39,990 bases of DNA from Paenibacillus sp. 1001270B_150601_E10. GTDB taxonomy: Bacteria; Bacillota; Bacilli; Paenibacillales; Paenibacillaceae. The position numbers and the translations under genes were made by a program. Below are positions 14,172 to 22,751 of this stretch, piece by piece. Numbering within the stretch: the first letter of the stretch is position 1; each line of letters starts with the position of its first letter. The stretch lies in the NCBI RefSeq assembly GCF_015558675.1, contig NZ_JADMOL010000004.1:258117-298106 (forward strand). The letters run 5' to 3'. The notes beneath the pieces were generated by a model, which saw only the letters and a list, made by a program, of their open reading frames with translations, was not told the origin of the DNA and ran no database searches.

Positions 14172-16142
14172 ATGCTAAAAGAAACGATCATCGCGCATCT
14201 TCAGGATGCCGTTAGGCAGTGTTGGGAGGAAAGCGGGATAGCAGGGGATTGCCCTCAGGAGATCATGCTTGAGCAGCCTGCACATGCCGAGCATGGAGAG
14301 TATTCCACGAATGCCGCCATGAAGCTGGCAAAAGCTTTTCGCCAGCCGCCGGTCGCAATCGCAAATAGAATAAAGGCGAAGCTAGAAGCATCCGGGTACA
14401 TCGAAGGCTTGATAGGGCGCATCGAGGTAGTTGCGCCTGGCTTCTTGAATCTGTATTTGAACTGGAGCACATGGGCGGAGCATTATGCGGCATCCGCCGC
14501 ATGTCAACCACAATTCGGATTGGAAAGCAGGGCCCTAGAATTGAAGAGCAGTCTGAGTGCTCAAGCTGCGATGATCGATCCGTCCAAGAGCAGGGCTTCG
14601 AAAAAGGTGCTGATTGAGCATACCTCCATCAACCCGAACAAGTCCGCCCATATCGGCCATCTTCGCAATTCCTGCATAGGGGATACTCTAGTCAGACTGT
14701 TAAGAAAAACAGGCCATCAGGTTGAGGTGCACAACTATATCGATGATCTTGGCAATCAGCTCGCCGATACGCTGGTGGGGATTCAGCACACAGAGATACA
14801 AGAAGCCCATGACCGCTTTGGCGACTTCTGCTGGGATGTTTACGCGATGATTAACAAGAAGTATGCGAGCGAGCCTGAGCTTCAGTCGGAGCGTACGCGT
14901 GTGCTGCATGCCATTGAAGCGGGCGATAACAATACCGCATGGATGGGCACGTTGGTCGCAGAGCGCATTGTTCGTGAGCATGTGGAGGAGATGGGTCACT
15001 TTGGCATCAACTACGATCTGTTAGTATGGGAGAGCAGTATTGTGCGTGAAGGCTTCTGGGCAAAAGCATTCGAGCTGCTGAGGCAGACGGATGTGTTCCA
15101 GCAGGAGCAGGAAGGGCGCCTTGCAGGATGCTGGGTGCTGAAGCAGGCTGCAGCGGATGAGACAGAAGAGTCTGAGCACAGCCAAGATAAGGTGCTTGTT
15201 CGTTCCAACGGGATCTTGACGTATACCGCGAAGGATATCGCATACCATCTGTGGAAGTTCGGGTTGTTGGAGCAGGATTTCAGCTATAAGCCGTTTACAG
15301 AAGAGCTGTGGACGACCACTACGCAGGCTGCGAAGAAAGAAGGAGCTCAAGGTGCAGCATCTGCTTTTGGTCAAGCAGATATGGTGATCAACGTGATCGA
15401 TTATCGTCAGCAGTATCCGCAGCTTATGGTAAAGCAAGCACTCGAAGCATTGGGCTACCAGAAGCAGGCGGATGCTCTACATCATGTTAGCTATGGTGTT
15501 GTTTCTCTTAGTCCGAAGGCAGCAGCAGAGCTTGGCATCGATACATCAGACGGGAAGGCCAGCTATGCGATGTCTGGCAGACAAGGCATTGGCATCAAAA
15601 TAAAAGAGCTGATCAACCGTGTCGAACAGGTCATTGACGAGGTAAGACCAAGCAAGGAGGGGCTGTCAAGCCGCGAGATTGCCATTGCTTCCATTCGGTA
15701 CTATTTGCTTCGTTTCAATCTACAGACAGAGGTTGTCTTTGATCTGGATCAGGCAACAGAAATATCAGGCAATACGGGCGTATATCTGCTCTATGCCTAC
15801 GCTCGCGCGAATCGTGTGCTGAACAAGGCCGGCGCTGAGCTTGCAGCGCTTGGTGGGACTCCCGACATTCCTGCTCTGGCACCAGCAGAGCATAGTCTCC
15901 TTACTCACTTGAGCCGCTGGCCGGAGACGCTTGCTTTAGCGAGCAAGGAGCTGTCGCCGAATGTGCTGTGCCAATATGCTTTTGAGCTCGCAACGACGTT
16001 CTCGAACTTCTATGCCGCTTGCCCTATTCTAAAAGGTAACCCTGATCAAGTCTCCTTCCGTGTGTGGTTGACTGCGCAAATGAGGCATACGTTAGGCGAG
16101 GTGCTTGGAATTCTAGGTCTCCCTGCGCCAGAATCGATGTAA
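14172..16142 (+). CDS. argS: Atypical, long arginyl-tRNA synthetase
   Basis: 656 residues, about 100 more than the usual bacterial ArgRS. An N-terminal Add1 domain (about 1-100) is followed by the class I catalytic core with HIGH at 160-163 in TSINPNKSAHIGHLRNS, and an MSGRQGIGI segment in place of KMSKS (ArgRS often lacks the canonical motif). A DALR anticodon-binding domain closes the protein (LYAYARANRVL...). Inserts lie around 110-142 and 310-345. The EHTSxNPNK-HIGH surroundings resemble archaeal-type ArgRS more than the standard Bacillus enzyme (SANPTGxLHxGH, from memory). It is probably a second, conditionally expressed synthetase. GGGGGAG lies 5 bases before the start. An Arg T-box controls it. 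Confidence 0.9.
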   Translation: MLKETIIAHLQDAVRQCWEESGIAGDCPQEIMLEQPAHAEHGEYSTNAAMKLAKAFRQPPVAIANRIKAKLEASGYIEGLIGRIEVVAPGFLNLYLNWSTWAEHYAASAACQPQFGLESRALELKSSLSAQAAMIDPSKSRASKKVLIEHTSINPNKSAHIGHLRNSCIGDTLVRLLRKTGHQVEVHNYIDDLGNQLADTLVGIQHTEIQEAHDRFGDFCWDVYAMINKKYASEPELQSERTRVLHAIEAGDNNTAWMGTLVAERIVREHVEEMGHFGINYDLLVWESSIVREGFWAKAFELLRQTDVFQQEQEGRLAGCWVLKQAAADETEESEHSQDKVLVRSNGILTYTAKDIAYHLWKFGLLEQDFSYKPFTEELWTTTTQAAKKEGAQGAASAFGQADMVINVIDYRQQYPQLMVKQALEALGYQKQADALHHVSYGVVSLSPKAAAELGIDTSDGKASYAMSGRQGIGIKIKELINRVEQVIDEVRPSKEGLSSREIAIASIRYYLLRFNLQTEVVFDLDQATEISGNTGVYLLYAYARANRVLNKAGAELAALGGTPDIPALAPAEHSLLTHLSRWPETLALASKELSPNVLCQYAFELATTFSNFYAACPILKGNPDQVSFRVWLTAQMRHTLGEVLGILGLPAPESM

Positions 16143-16155
16143 AGCCATGACCATA

Positions 16156-16202
16156 GTCCGATAAAATCAGGAGAATTGTCCGATTTTGTCGGGCTTATTT
16201 TT
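16156..16202 (+). terminator. Terminator of argS
   Basis: A 13-bp stem (GTCCGATAAAATC with GATTTTGTCGGGC, two G-U pairs) followed by TTATTTTT. Confidence 0.85.
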
Positions 16203-16273
16203 GCGCAAATAAAACGATTATTTGCCCCAAAATAATTAACCCCGTTGACACCAATCATTTTTGAAAAACGGTA

Positions 16274-16303
16274 TTGACGTTGTAAAGTTTCGCATAATAT
16301 AAT
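16274..16303 (+). promoter_or_regulatory. Strong sigma-A-type promoter upstream of the sugar operon
   Basis: TTGACG, an 18-base spacer and a consensus TATAAT. It would give a leader of about 420 bases if it serves the oxidoreductase gene. Confidence 0.65.
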
Positions 16304-16655
16304 GACGTCATAATAGTTCAGGCAAACAATTCCAGGCGGAGTTGCGATCCTGAACGTATCTTTATCCCTCGGCATCGTGATGATTATTACCCAAATTAAC
16401 CCTAGATTTGCGCAAAATGTGCACCAACTAGAACGTAAGCATTGTGCTTGATTCCCTGTTGTTTTGCACACCTCAGAGCTCTCATCTCGTACACCACCGT
16501 TTTGTCATCAAGGGACAAAGCATATCACTTCTCAGCTTCGACACCATTTCATCTTGACATCATTCGTTATCCGGAAGAAATCCTGAACCTGAACGATTAG
16601 CGCTGCATGCACTTGGATAGGCATCGCTCGCAGCTGCTTCAAAGTCAACATGTTA

Positions 16656-16669
16656 TGTAAGCGCTTTAT
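16656..16669. promoter_or_regulatory. cre-like site (CcpA or LacI-family)
   Basis: TGTAAGCGCTTTAT matches 12 of 14 positions of the Bacillus cre consensus TGWAANCGNTNWCA, about 65 bases ahead of the oxidoreductase start. Catabolite control of the sugar operon is inferred. Confidence 0.5.
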
Positions 16670-16731
16670 CGCTTATGATATTTGCTTTTGCTGTCTTTCT
16701 AACATTCAGAGGAGAGAGGGGTCATGAACGC

Positions 16732-17901
16732 ATGAAGCAAGTCAGAATTGGCATGATTGGAGCGAGGGGCAGAGGTTCCATTGCGAAGTATTGGCACAAC
16801 CCGGATGGTCGCTCGGTTGTTGTGGGGGCAGCAGACATCTATCCGGAACGCCTGGAGGAGTTCAAGGCGGATGTGAATCCAGATGCATTTGTCACAACGG
16901 ATTATAAAGAGCTGATTGCTAGAGAGGATATTGATGCCATTGCGGTGACCTCGCCTGACTTTTGTCATGAAGAACATGCGGTTGCAGCGCTGCGGGCCGG
17001 CAAGCATGTCTTCTGCGAGAAGCCGCTTGCGATTACAGTCGAGGGCTGCGACAACATCTTGAAGGCATGGAAGGAGTCCGGCAAGCATCTCATGGTTGGC
17101 TTCAACATGCGCTACATGAACATGTACCGTACGATGAAGGAAATCGTTGAATCGGGAGTAATTGGAGAAATCAAGGCTGTATGGGTGCGTCACTTTGTCG
17201 GCTGGGGCGGCTACTTCTATTATCATGATTGGCATGCCAACTCCAAGAACAGCACGGGATTGCTGCTGCAAAAGGGCTCTCATGACCTGGATATTATCCA
17301 TTGGATTACAGGCCGCTATGCCACGAAGGTCAGCGCCTTTGGCAGCCTTGATTTTTACGGCGGCGACAAGCCCAATGACCTGACCTGTCCGGCTTGTGAC
17401 GAACGATTGACCTGTACTGAAGCTAGCCGCGGACCTCTTAAAGAGTGCGCATTTCGCGAGGAAGTGGATGTAGAAGATAACAATATGGTGATCATGGAGC
17501 TTGAGGGCGGCGTTAAGGCTTCTTATCTGCAGTGCCACTTCACGCCGGATTACCAGCGCAACTATACGTTTATCGGGACGGAAGGCCGTCTTGAGAATAA
17601 CGAGCTGGAGAATAAAGTGTACGTAAAGACCAGACGCTCGAATACGGCTCGCGAGCTGTCGGACCGCGTGTATGAGATCAAGGAGGCGAAAGGGTCCCAT
17701 GGCGGAGCAGATCCGAATATCTGCAAGGACTTCGTCGACATGATTATAGATGGCAAACAGCCAGTAGCAACACCGATTGCCGGCAGAATGAGCGTGGCGG
17801 TTGGCTGCGCGGCAACAGAATCCATTCGTTCAGGAGGAAAGGTCGTGCAGGTATCACAAGCACCTTCCTTTGCCGCTGAGCCTGTTGGGAGTGGTCAATG
17901 A
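16732..17901 (+). CDS. Gfo/Idh/MocA-family oxidoreductase
   Basis: 389 residues from the ATG at 16732; an in-frame ATG at 16675 lacks a ribosome binding site, whereas GGAGAGAGGGG precedes 16732. A Rossmann domain starts at once (VRIGMIGARGRGS), and the family's EKP motif with the catalytic lysine is at about 96-98 (HVFCEKPLAIT). GSHDLDIIHWITG near 185-200 supplies the substrate-side His/Asp. A cysteine cluster follows (CPACDERLTC...C, about 222-245), which some members have. These enzymes oxidise sugars or cyclitols with NAD(P). Co-transcription with sugar ABC transporter genes suggests the imported compound is its substrate. A three-codon frame ATG-AAC-GCA-TGA at 16724 overlaps its start. 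Confidence 0.92.
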   Translation: MKQVRIGMIGARGRGSIAKYWHNPDGRSVVVGAADIYPERLEEFKADVNPDAFVTTDYKELIAREDIDAIAVTSPDFCHEEHAVAALRAGKHVFCEKPLAITVEGCDNILKAWKESGKHLMVGFNMRYMNMYRTMKEIVESGVIGEIKAVWVRHFVGWGGYFYYHDWHANSKNSTGLLLQKGSHDLDIIHWITGRYATKVSAFGSLDFYGGDKPNDLTCPACDERLTCTEASRGPLKECAFREEVDVEDNNMVIMELEGGVKASYLQCHFTPDYQRNYTFIGTEGRLENNELENKVYVKTRRSNTARELSDRVYEIKEAKGSHGGADPNICKDFVDMIIDGKQPVATPIAGRMSVAVGCAATESIRSGGKVVQVSQAPSFAAEPVGSGQ

Positions 17902-18866
17902 TGCGCACGGGAGCGGGAGATGCTGTAAGCAGCGTAACGAATATCAATCGGAAGCCGCGCATGCAGCGCTTGAAGAAGTCATTCATTCTGAACTGGCAGC
18001 TGTACGTGCTGATTCTTCCAGTCGTCGTGTATTACATCGTATTTCATTATTTGCCGATGTACGGCATTCAGATTGCCTTCAAGGACTTCATTGCGAACAA
18101 AGGCATTTTTGACAGTCCATGGGTCGGCTTTAAGCACTTTGAACGCTTCTTTAACAGCTACTACTTTGAGCGCTTGTTGACGAATACGATTCTGATCAGT
18201 TTGTATACGCTTGCTTTAAGCTTTCCGATTCCGATCATTCTGGCCTTGATGCTGAATGAGGTGAAGGCGGAGCGCTTCAAGAAGATGGTACAGACGATCA
18301 CATATGCGCCGCACTTCCTGTCCGTCGTCGTTATTGTGGGAATGCTGTTTCTGTTCTTGAATCCGAGCACAGGGATAATCAACCATATCATTGTCGCTTT
18401 AGGCTTTGAATCGATTCCTTTTATGACCTCGCCGGGATGGTTCAAGACGCTGTACGTGCTCTCTGACGTTTGGCAGACGATGGGCTGGAGCTCCATCATC
18501 TATCTCGCAGCGCTCTCCGGCGTTGATAATCAGCTGCATGAAGCTGCTACGATCGATGGGGCCAGCAAGCTGCAGCGCATCTGGCATATCAATATTCCGA
18601 CGATTGCGCCAACGATCGTCATTCTATTAATTCTGAACCTCGGAAGCGTAATGTCAGTCGGCTTTGAAAAAGTATTCTTGATGCAGAATAACTTGAATCT
18701 GAGCAGCTCGGATGTCATATCCACCTATGTGTATCGCACAGGTATTCTGGATTCCCAGTTCAGCTTCTCTGCAGCGGTCGGATTGTTCAATTCCGTTATT
18801 AACTTTGCGCTTCTCGTGATCGTCAACTATATTGCCCGACGCGTCAACGAGACGAGCTTATGGTAG
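17898..18866 (+). CDS. ABC transporter permease, LplB/carbohydrate type
   Basis: 322 residues with six predicted membrane segments, the first at about 33-52. The cytoplasmic EAA loop is EAATIDGASKLQRIWHINIP, which contacts the ATPase. The long N-terminal soluble piece and the phrase YLPMYGIQIAFKDF are typical of LplB-type (oligo)saccharide permeases of Paenibacillus. It overlaps the oxidoreductase stop by an ATGA, so it is translationally coupled. It pairs with the next gene as a heterodimer. No ATPase gene is in the operon; these systems normally share a multi-use ATPase (MsmX-type) encoded elsewhere. Confidence 0.94.
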   Translation: MMRTGAGDAVSSVTNINRKPRMQRLKKSFILNWQLYVLILPVVVYYIVFHYLPMYGIQIAFKDFIANKGIFDSPWVGFKHFERFFNSYYFERLLTNTILISLYTLALSFPIPIILALMLNEVKAERFKKMVQTITYAPHFLSVVVIVGMLFLFLNPSTGIINHIIVALGFESIPFMTSPGWFKTLYVLSDVWQTMGWSSIIYLAALSGVDNQLHEAATIDGASKLQRIWHINIPTIAPTIVILLILNLGSVMSVGFEKVFLMQNNLNLSSSDVISTYVYRTGILDSQFSFSAAVGLFNSVINFALLVIVNYIARRVNETSLW

Positions 18867-18878
18867 GAGGGAGCCGTT

Positions 18879-19763
18879 ATGATTGATCGTTCGCTAGGAG
18901 ATCGAGTATTCAATGTCGTCAATTATGTACTGCTGTCCCTGATCTGCCTGATTGTGCTGTATCCGCTTCTCTTTGTGCTCAGTGCCTCGGTAAGCAATCC
19001 GGAGGCCGTGCTTCGCGGAGAGATGTGGCTCATTCCTAACGGCTTTAATATGGACTCGTATGTGAAGATTTTTCAGAACAAGGATATTCTGATGGGGTAC
19101 GGCAACACGATCGTCTACACGGTGGCAGGTACAGCCTTGAACCTAGTGATGACCGTGTGCGCAGCATACCCGCTATCCCGCAGAGACTTTGCTGGCCGAG
19201 GCCTCATCACCGGGATGATCGTCTTCACCATGTTCTTTAGCGGTGGATTGATCCCGACGTATCTCTTGATCAAGAACCTGAGCATGCTCGATACGTTCTG
19301 GGTCATGATCATTCCGAACGCGGTATCGGTGTGGAACATCATTATTATGCGCACCTTCTTCCAGCAATCCATTCCTGGGGAGATTCAAGAAGCAGCGATG
19401 ATTGATGGCTGCTCCCACTTTCAGACTTTGTTCCGGGTTGTGCTTCCGCTGTCGATGCCGATCATTGCGGTTATGGTGCTCTTTTATGCCGTAGGGCATT
19501 GGAATGCGTACTTTAACGCCTTGATTTACCTATCCAGCAAGGACAAATTCCCTCTACAGCTGATCCTTCGTGAACTGCTCGTGCAGAGCGATTCCGGCGA
19601 CTTCATCAAGCTGACGTCGGAGGCGGGCGTACGGCTGAAGATGAGCATGGAGGGATTAAAATATGCGGTGCTGGTCGTAGCGAACCTGCCGATGTTGATT
19701 CTGTACCCGTTCCTGCAGCGCTATTTTGTCAAAGGCATCATGATTGGAGCTTTGAAAGGCTGA
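18879..19763 (+). CDS. ABC transporter permease, LplC/carbohydrate type
   Basis: 294 residues, six predicted membrane segments, EAA loop EAAMIDGCSHFQTLFRVVLP and the common C-terminus QRYFVKGIMIGALKG of LplC/YtcP-type permeases. It begins 12 bases after the LplB-type gene with TAGGAGGGAG ahead of the start. It forms the transmembrane channel with the previous product and takes substrate from the lipoprotein encoded next. Confidence 0.94.
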   Translation: MIDRSLGDRVFNVVNYVLLSLICLIVLYPLLFVLSASVSNPEAVLRGEMWLIPNGFNMDSYVKIFQNKDILMGYGNTIVYTVAGTALNLVMTVCAAYPLSRRDFAGRGLITGMIVFTMFFSGGLIPTYLLIKNLSMLDTFWVMIIPNAVSVWNIIIMRTFFQQSIPGEIQEAAMIDGCSHFQTLFRVVLPLSMPIIAVMVLFYAVGHWNAYFNALIYLSSKDKFPLQLILRELLVQSDSGDFIKLTSEAGVRLKMSMEGLKYAVLVVANLPMLILYPFLQRYFVKGIMIGALKG

Positions 19764-19806
19764 TCGTTATACCGAGCGTCGAACCACAAATAAGGGGGAA
19801 TGAACA

Positions 19807-21438
19807 TTGCGTTCAAAGAAATGGTTTACTCTCACATTAAGTGTCGTACTCAGCTTCTCACTGCTGGTCACCGCGTGCGGCGGCGGAAGCGGGAATAATG
19901 ATGCACAGGATCCGGCGAAGGCGGAGGAGAGACTTCAAAAGATCAACACGGAGGGCATGCCAGTCGCGAAGGAAACGATGAATGTCAAGGCATTCGCGGC
20001 GAAGCTCTATGCTTCTCAGGATTGGAACAATCTGATGCTGTGGAAAGAGTATGAGAAGATGACGAACATCCATATCGAATGGGATACCGTCGCAACGGAT
20101 GGCTTGAAGGAGAAGCGAAACATCCTGATGGCAGGCGGCGACTATCCGGAGATGTTCTTCGCCTCCGCTTTTTCGAAGACGGATCTGATCAAGTACGGCA
20201 GCCAAGGCACCTTTTTGAAGCTGAATGATCTAATTGACAAGTACGCCCCGAATTTTAAAAAGATCATGGAAGAGTATCCGATCGTGAAAAAGGGAATTGC
20301 GATGCCAGACGGCAGCATTTACGGCTTCCCGACGATCTATGACCCTGCGTTCAAGTCGCTCCATTATGGAACGCCATGGATCAAGCAGGAATGGCTTGAT
20401 AACCTTGGCCTGAAGCCGCCAACCAATCTGGATGAGCTGTACAATGTGCTCAAAGCGTTCAAAGTGAACGACCCGAACAAGAATGGCAAGCAGGATGAGA
20501 TTCCATGGGGATCAAAAGGCGTAACGGCAATCTTGAGCTTCCTGAAAGGCTCCTTCGGGCTGAACAAGCATGGCAACGCGAACCCGAATGTGGACTTGGG
20601 GGATGATGGCAAGCTTACTTTTGTGCCAACCTCTGATCGCTACAAAGAGCTGCTGCAATACGTGAACAAGCTCTACAAGGAAGGCATGTTCGACAAGGAA
20701 ACCTTCACGATGAAGGATACGGATATTACGTCTAAGGCAAGTGCCGGTATCTATGGCGTCTTGGACGGGGTGGATCCAGCAGCGATCTACAATCAAGACG
20801 GTTATGTAGGCATACCTGCGATTGAAGGACCTCATGGGGATCGCTTCCTATCCAATATTGGATCTCCGCTTGGAAACTTGGGGATGTTCGTGCTGACGGA
20901 CAAAGCAGAGAATCCGGAAGCGCTCATTCGCTGGGTGGACCACCTCTACAGTGATGAAGGCGTGAAGATGTTCTTTATGGGCTTTGAAGGCGTAACCTAT
21001 AAGGTTAATGATAAGGGCGAATACGAATACCTTGAAGAGATTACGAATAATCCGAATGGCTTGAACTTGGATCAAGCGGTCAGCCAATACTTGACTTGGC
21101 CGGGCGGCTACTATCCGGGAATCGTAAAGCAGAAGTTTTTTAAGGGGGCAGAGGGATTGCCGTCTTCGGTGAAAAATGCAGAGGATTCCGAGTCGTTCTA
21201 TGTGAAGGAAGAGGACAGATGGCCTGCCTTCAACTTTACGCCTGAGGAGCAGGATGAGCTGACAACAATACAAACGGACATTCATACCTTTGTCGATGAG
21301 ATGCGCGACAAATTCGTTTCCGGCGAAGCTGGCTTTGATCAATGGGATAATTATGTGAAGCAGATTGAGAGCATGAATGTGAAGCGCTACTTGGAGATTT
21401 ATCAGCAAGCGTACGAGCGTTACAGCTCTGAAAAGTAA
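19807..21438 (+). CDS. Extracellular sugar-binding lipoprotein (LplA-like)
   Basis: 543 residues, the size of the large LplA-type binding proteins. It starts with TTG at 19807 (AAGGGGG 9-15 bases upstream); the nearby ATG at 19800 is out of frame and soon stops. The lipobox LVTAC puts the lipidated cysteine at residue 24, followed by a GGGSGNN linker. The mature part reads as a type 1 solute-binding protein, with internal landmarks such as YGFPTIYDPAF and NNPNGLNLDQAVSQYLTWPGGYYPG. Together with the two permeases it forms an importer, probably for an oligosaccharide or glycoside handled by the upstream oxidoreductase. The specific sugar cannot be read from the sequence. Confidence 0.94.
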   Translation: MRSKKWFTLTLSVVLSFSLLVTACGGGSGNNDAQDPAKAEERLQKINTEGMPVAKETMNVKAFAAKLYASQDWNNLMLWKEYEKMTNIHIEWDTVATDGLKEKRNILMAGGDYPEMFFASAFSKTDLIKYGSQGTFLKLNDLIDKYAPNFKKIMEEYPIVKKGIAMPDGSIYGFPTIYDPAFKSLHYGTPWIKQEWLDNLGLKPPTNLDELYNVLKAFKVNDPNKNGKQDEIPWGSKGVTAILSFLKGSFGLNKHGNANPNVDLGDDGKLTFVPTSDRYKELLQYVNKLYKEGMFDKETFTMKDTDITSKASAGIYGVLDGVDPAAIYNQDGYVGIPAIEGPHGDRFLSNIGSPLGNLGMFVLTDKAENPEALIRWVDHLYSDEGVKMFFMGFEGVTYKVNDKGEYEYLEEITNNPNGLNLDQAVSQYLTWPGGYYPGIVKQKFFKGAEGLPSSVKNAEDSESFYVKEEDRWPAFNFTPEEQDELTTIQTDIHTFVDEMRDKFVSGEAGFDQWDNYVKQIESMNVKRYLEIYQQAYERYSSEK

Positions 21439-21456
21439 TCCTTAAGCTTATACGAT

Positions 21457-21496
21457 GAGGCTGTTGTTCGGTATATGCCGACGATAGCCTCTTTTT
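21457..21496 (+). terminator. Terminator of the sugar operon
   Basis: GAGGCT/AGCCTC outer stem with an inner TCGG/CCGA pairing, then five T. Confidence 0.88.
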
Positions 21497-21581
21497 ACTG
21501 TAATAGGGTTGATATGTGATGTAACAAAATGGAAAGTGGGCGCGTCTATTATATTGATTTGATGAAAAAGGAGGCTTTGAA

Positions 21582-22460
21582 ATGTTTGAAAAATGGGCAG
21601 CATGCTTACTGACCTCGATTCTAACTGCGTTGACGATAACATCTATGCCGATTTTTGCTGCAGAGGCAAAAGAAGTATCGATCCATAATGGCCAGATGAA
21701 TAACGGACGTATTCTTGTTCCATTGCGCGCGGTTTCGGAAAACCTAGGCGTGGGTGTTAGATGGTTCCCAGCCGAAAAAGAAGTGAAGATGACAAACGGC
21801 GACTCGACGATTTGGCTTGCTGCGAATTTCAAACGGGCTATCATTGAAACGCCACCAACTGCCGAGAATCCAGATATTCCGCATCGAGAATATATGGAGC
21901 TTGATACAGCAACACAAGTTATAAACGGAACGACTTATGTTCCGTTACGCTTTGTCAGCCAGTCCATAGGAGCAACGATCACGTGGGATGAAAAAGTGGA
22001 GCAGGCAAATGTGACATTGGACGGGAAGCGACTCATTATTAATATAGCCGAGCCTTCCATTACGATCCCTGAAAAGCAAAGAATCACAGATACACGCTTG
22101 AAGCTGCTATCTGATACATTAAATGAAGCCTCGAATTCGAATATACTATCCATTAAGAATATTCCGGCGTATTTCAAACCGTACTTTACTGATAGATTGA
22201 TTCAATCAATTGTTGCAAATAAAGGCCTGGAAACGGTAAGTACCTATGGTACTCCTATAACTTTACTTGAATATACAAGCAAGACCTCCGCGAATCTTTC
22301 GCAGTCTGTCATACTGGGAAATGGATTAACGGCAGAAGACCAATATGTTGAAGATCGATCAATTACCCTCGTGTTCACGGATGGGATGTGGAAGGTTGAT
22401 CGTGTCAGCAGAGATTTCCGGATACTGATCTATGGATTTGCTGATGAATTGCCGAGTTAA
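21582..22460 (+). CDS. Secreted stalk-domain (copper amine oxidase N-terminal-like) protein
   Basis: 292 residues. A hydrophobic N-terminus ending in PIFAAEA is a signal peptide (cleavage near 27). Residues about 38-155 form a Cu-amine-oxidase-N (stalk) domain with its two typical landmarks, RILVPLRAVSENLGVGVRWFPAEKEV and TYVPLRFVSQSIGATITWDEKVEQANV. The family name is historical; no oxidase activity is implied. The remaining C-terminal part has no motif I know and may be an NTF2-like or other small ligand fold. Such proteins are numerous in Paenibacillus and are thought to be wall-associated. AAAAAGGAGG precedes the start. It stands alone with its own terminator. Confidence 0.9.
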   Translation: MFEKWAACLLTSILTALTITSMPIFAAEAKEVSIHNGQMNNGRILVPLRAVSENLGVGVRWFPAEKEVKMTNGDSTIWLAANFKRAIIETPPTAENPDIPHREYMELDTATQVINGTTYVPLRFVSQSIGATITWDEKVEQANVTLDGKRLIINIAEPSITIPEKQRITDTRLKLLSDTLNEASNSNILSIKNIPAYFKPYFTDRLIQSIVANKGLETVSTYGTPITLLEYTSKTSANLSQSVILGNGLTAEDQYVEDRSITLVFTDGMWKVDRVSRDFRILIYGFADELPS

Positions 22461-22467
22461 TCCAAAG

Positions 22468-22491
22468 AAGCCCTTATATTGGGCTTTTTTT
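22468..22491 (+). terminator. Terminator of the stalk-domain gene
   Basis: AGCCC, a seven-base loop, GGGCT and then T-run. Confidence 0.85.
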
Positions 22492-22497
22492 AGTTGT

Positions 22498-22595
22498 ACT
22501 GCTTGCTCAGATACATAACCATGTTCAACTGCTGCAGCATTTACAGGTGCAAACCAATCATCTGTGTACTTATCTGCAAAATTGGCTTTATCCAC
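22498..22595 (-). pseudogene. Possible remnant of an SLH-type domain
   Basis: Reading leftward, the frame gives NFADKYTDDWFAPVNAAAVEHGYV, which resembles the F.D....DWFAPYVNAAxExGIV core of an S-layer-homology repeat. Only about 30 codons remain and the upstream DNA is not open in frame. It probably is the tail end of a deleted surface-protein gene, with the terminator of the stalk gene now lying at its end. Short length keeps confidence low. Confidence 0.38.
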
Positions 22596-22684
22596 TCAAT
22601 GCAGCAGCTCTTATGCGTAGATATTTCCAATTCATAGTGATATACTGGGAAATATTCGGAATTGATGTGACAAAAATCATACAA

Positions 22685-22724
22685 GTGAGTGCGTACTCAC
22701 GAGAGCCTCCTCGCATGAGTACGC
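22685..22724. promoter_or_regulatory. Strong dyad before the FMN reductase gene
   Basis: GCGTACTCA (22691-22699) and its exact complement TGAGTACGC (22716-22724) enclose a further CGAG/CTCG pair. The left half is also a compact palindrome GTGAGT-GCGT... i.e. GTGAGT/ACTCAC (22685-22700), the look of a TetR- or MarR-type operator. It ends 27 bases ahead of the start codon. Confidence 0.55.
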
Positions 22725-22751
22725 GTCTCCATCATAATAGGGGGTTACAAA

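Larger units (their letters stand above)
16203..16731. other. Long upstream region of the sugar operon
   Basis: No gene is supported. The stretch holds a strong promoter (16274-16303), a hairpin at the start of its transcript (TTCAGG/CCTGAA, 16318-16353), then about 300 bases without clear features, and a cre-like site at 16656-16669. A 141-codon minus-strand frame crosses the argS terminator and has no ribosome binding site; I do not accept it. Confidence 0.5.

Noticed and set aside
16046-16471. 141-codon minus-strand frame overlapping the argS end
   Set aside because: It crosses the argS terminator and coding end, has no ribosome binding site and no recognisable motif.
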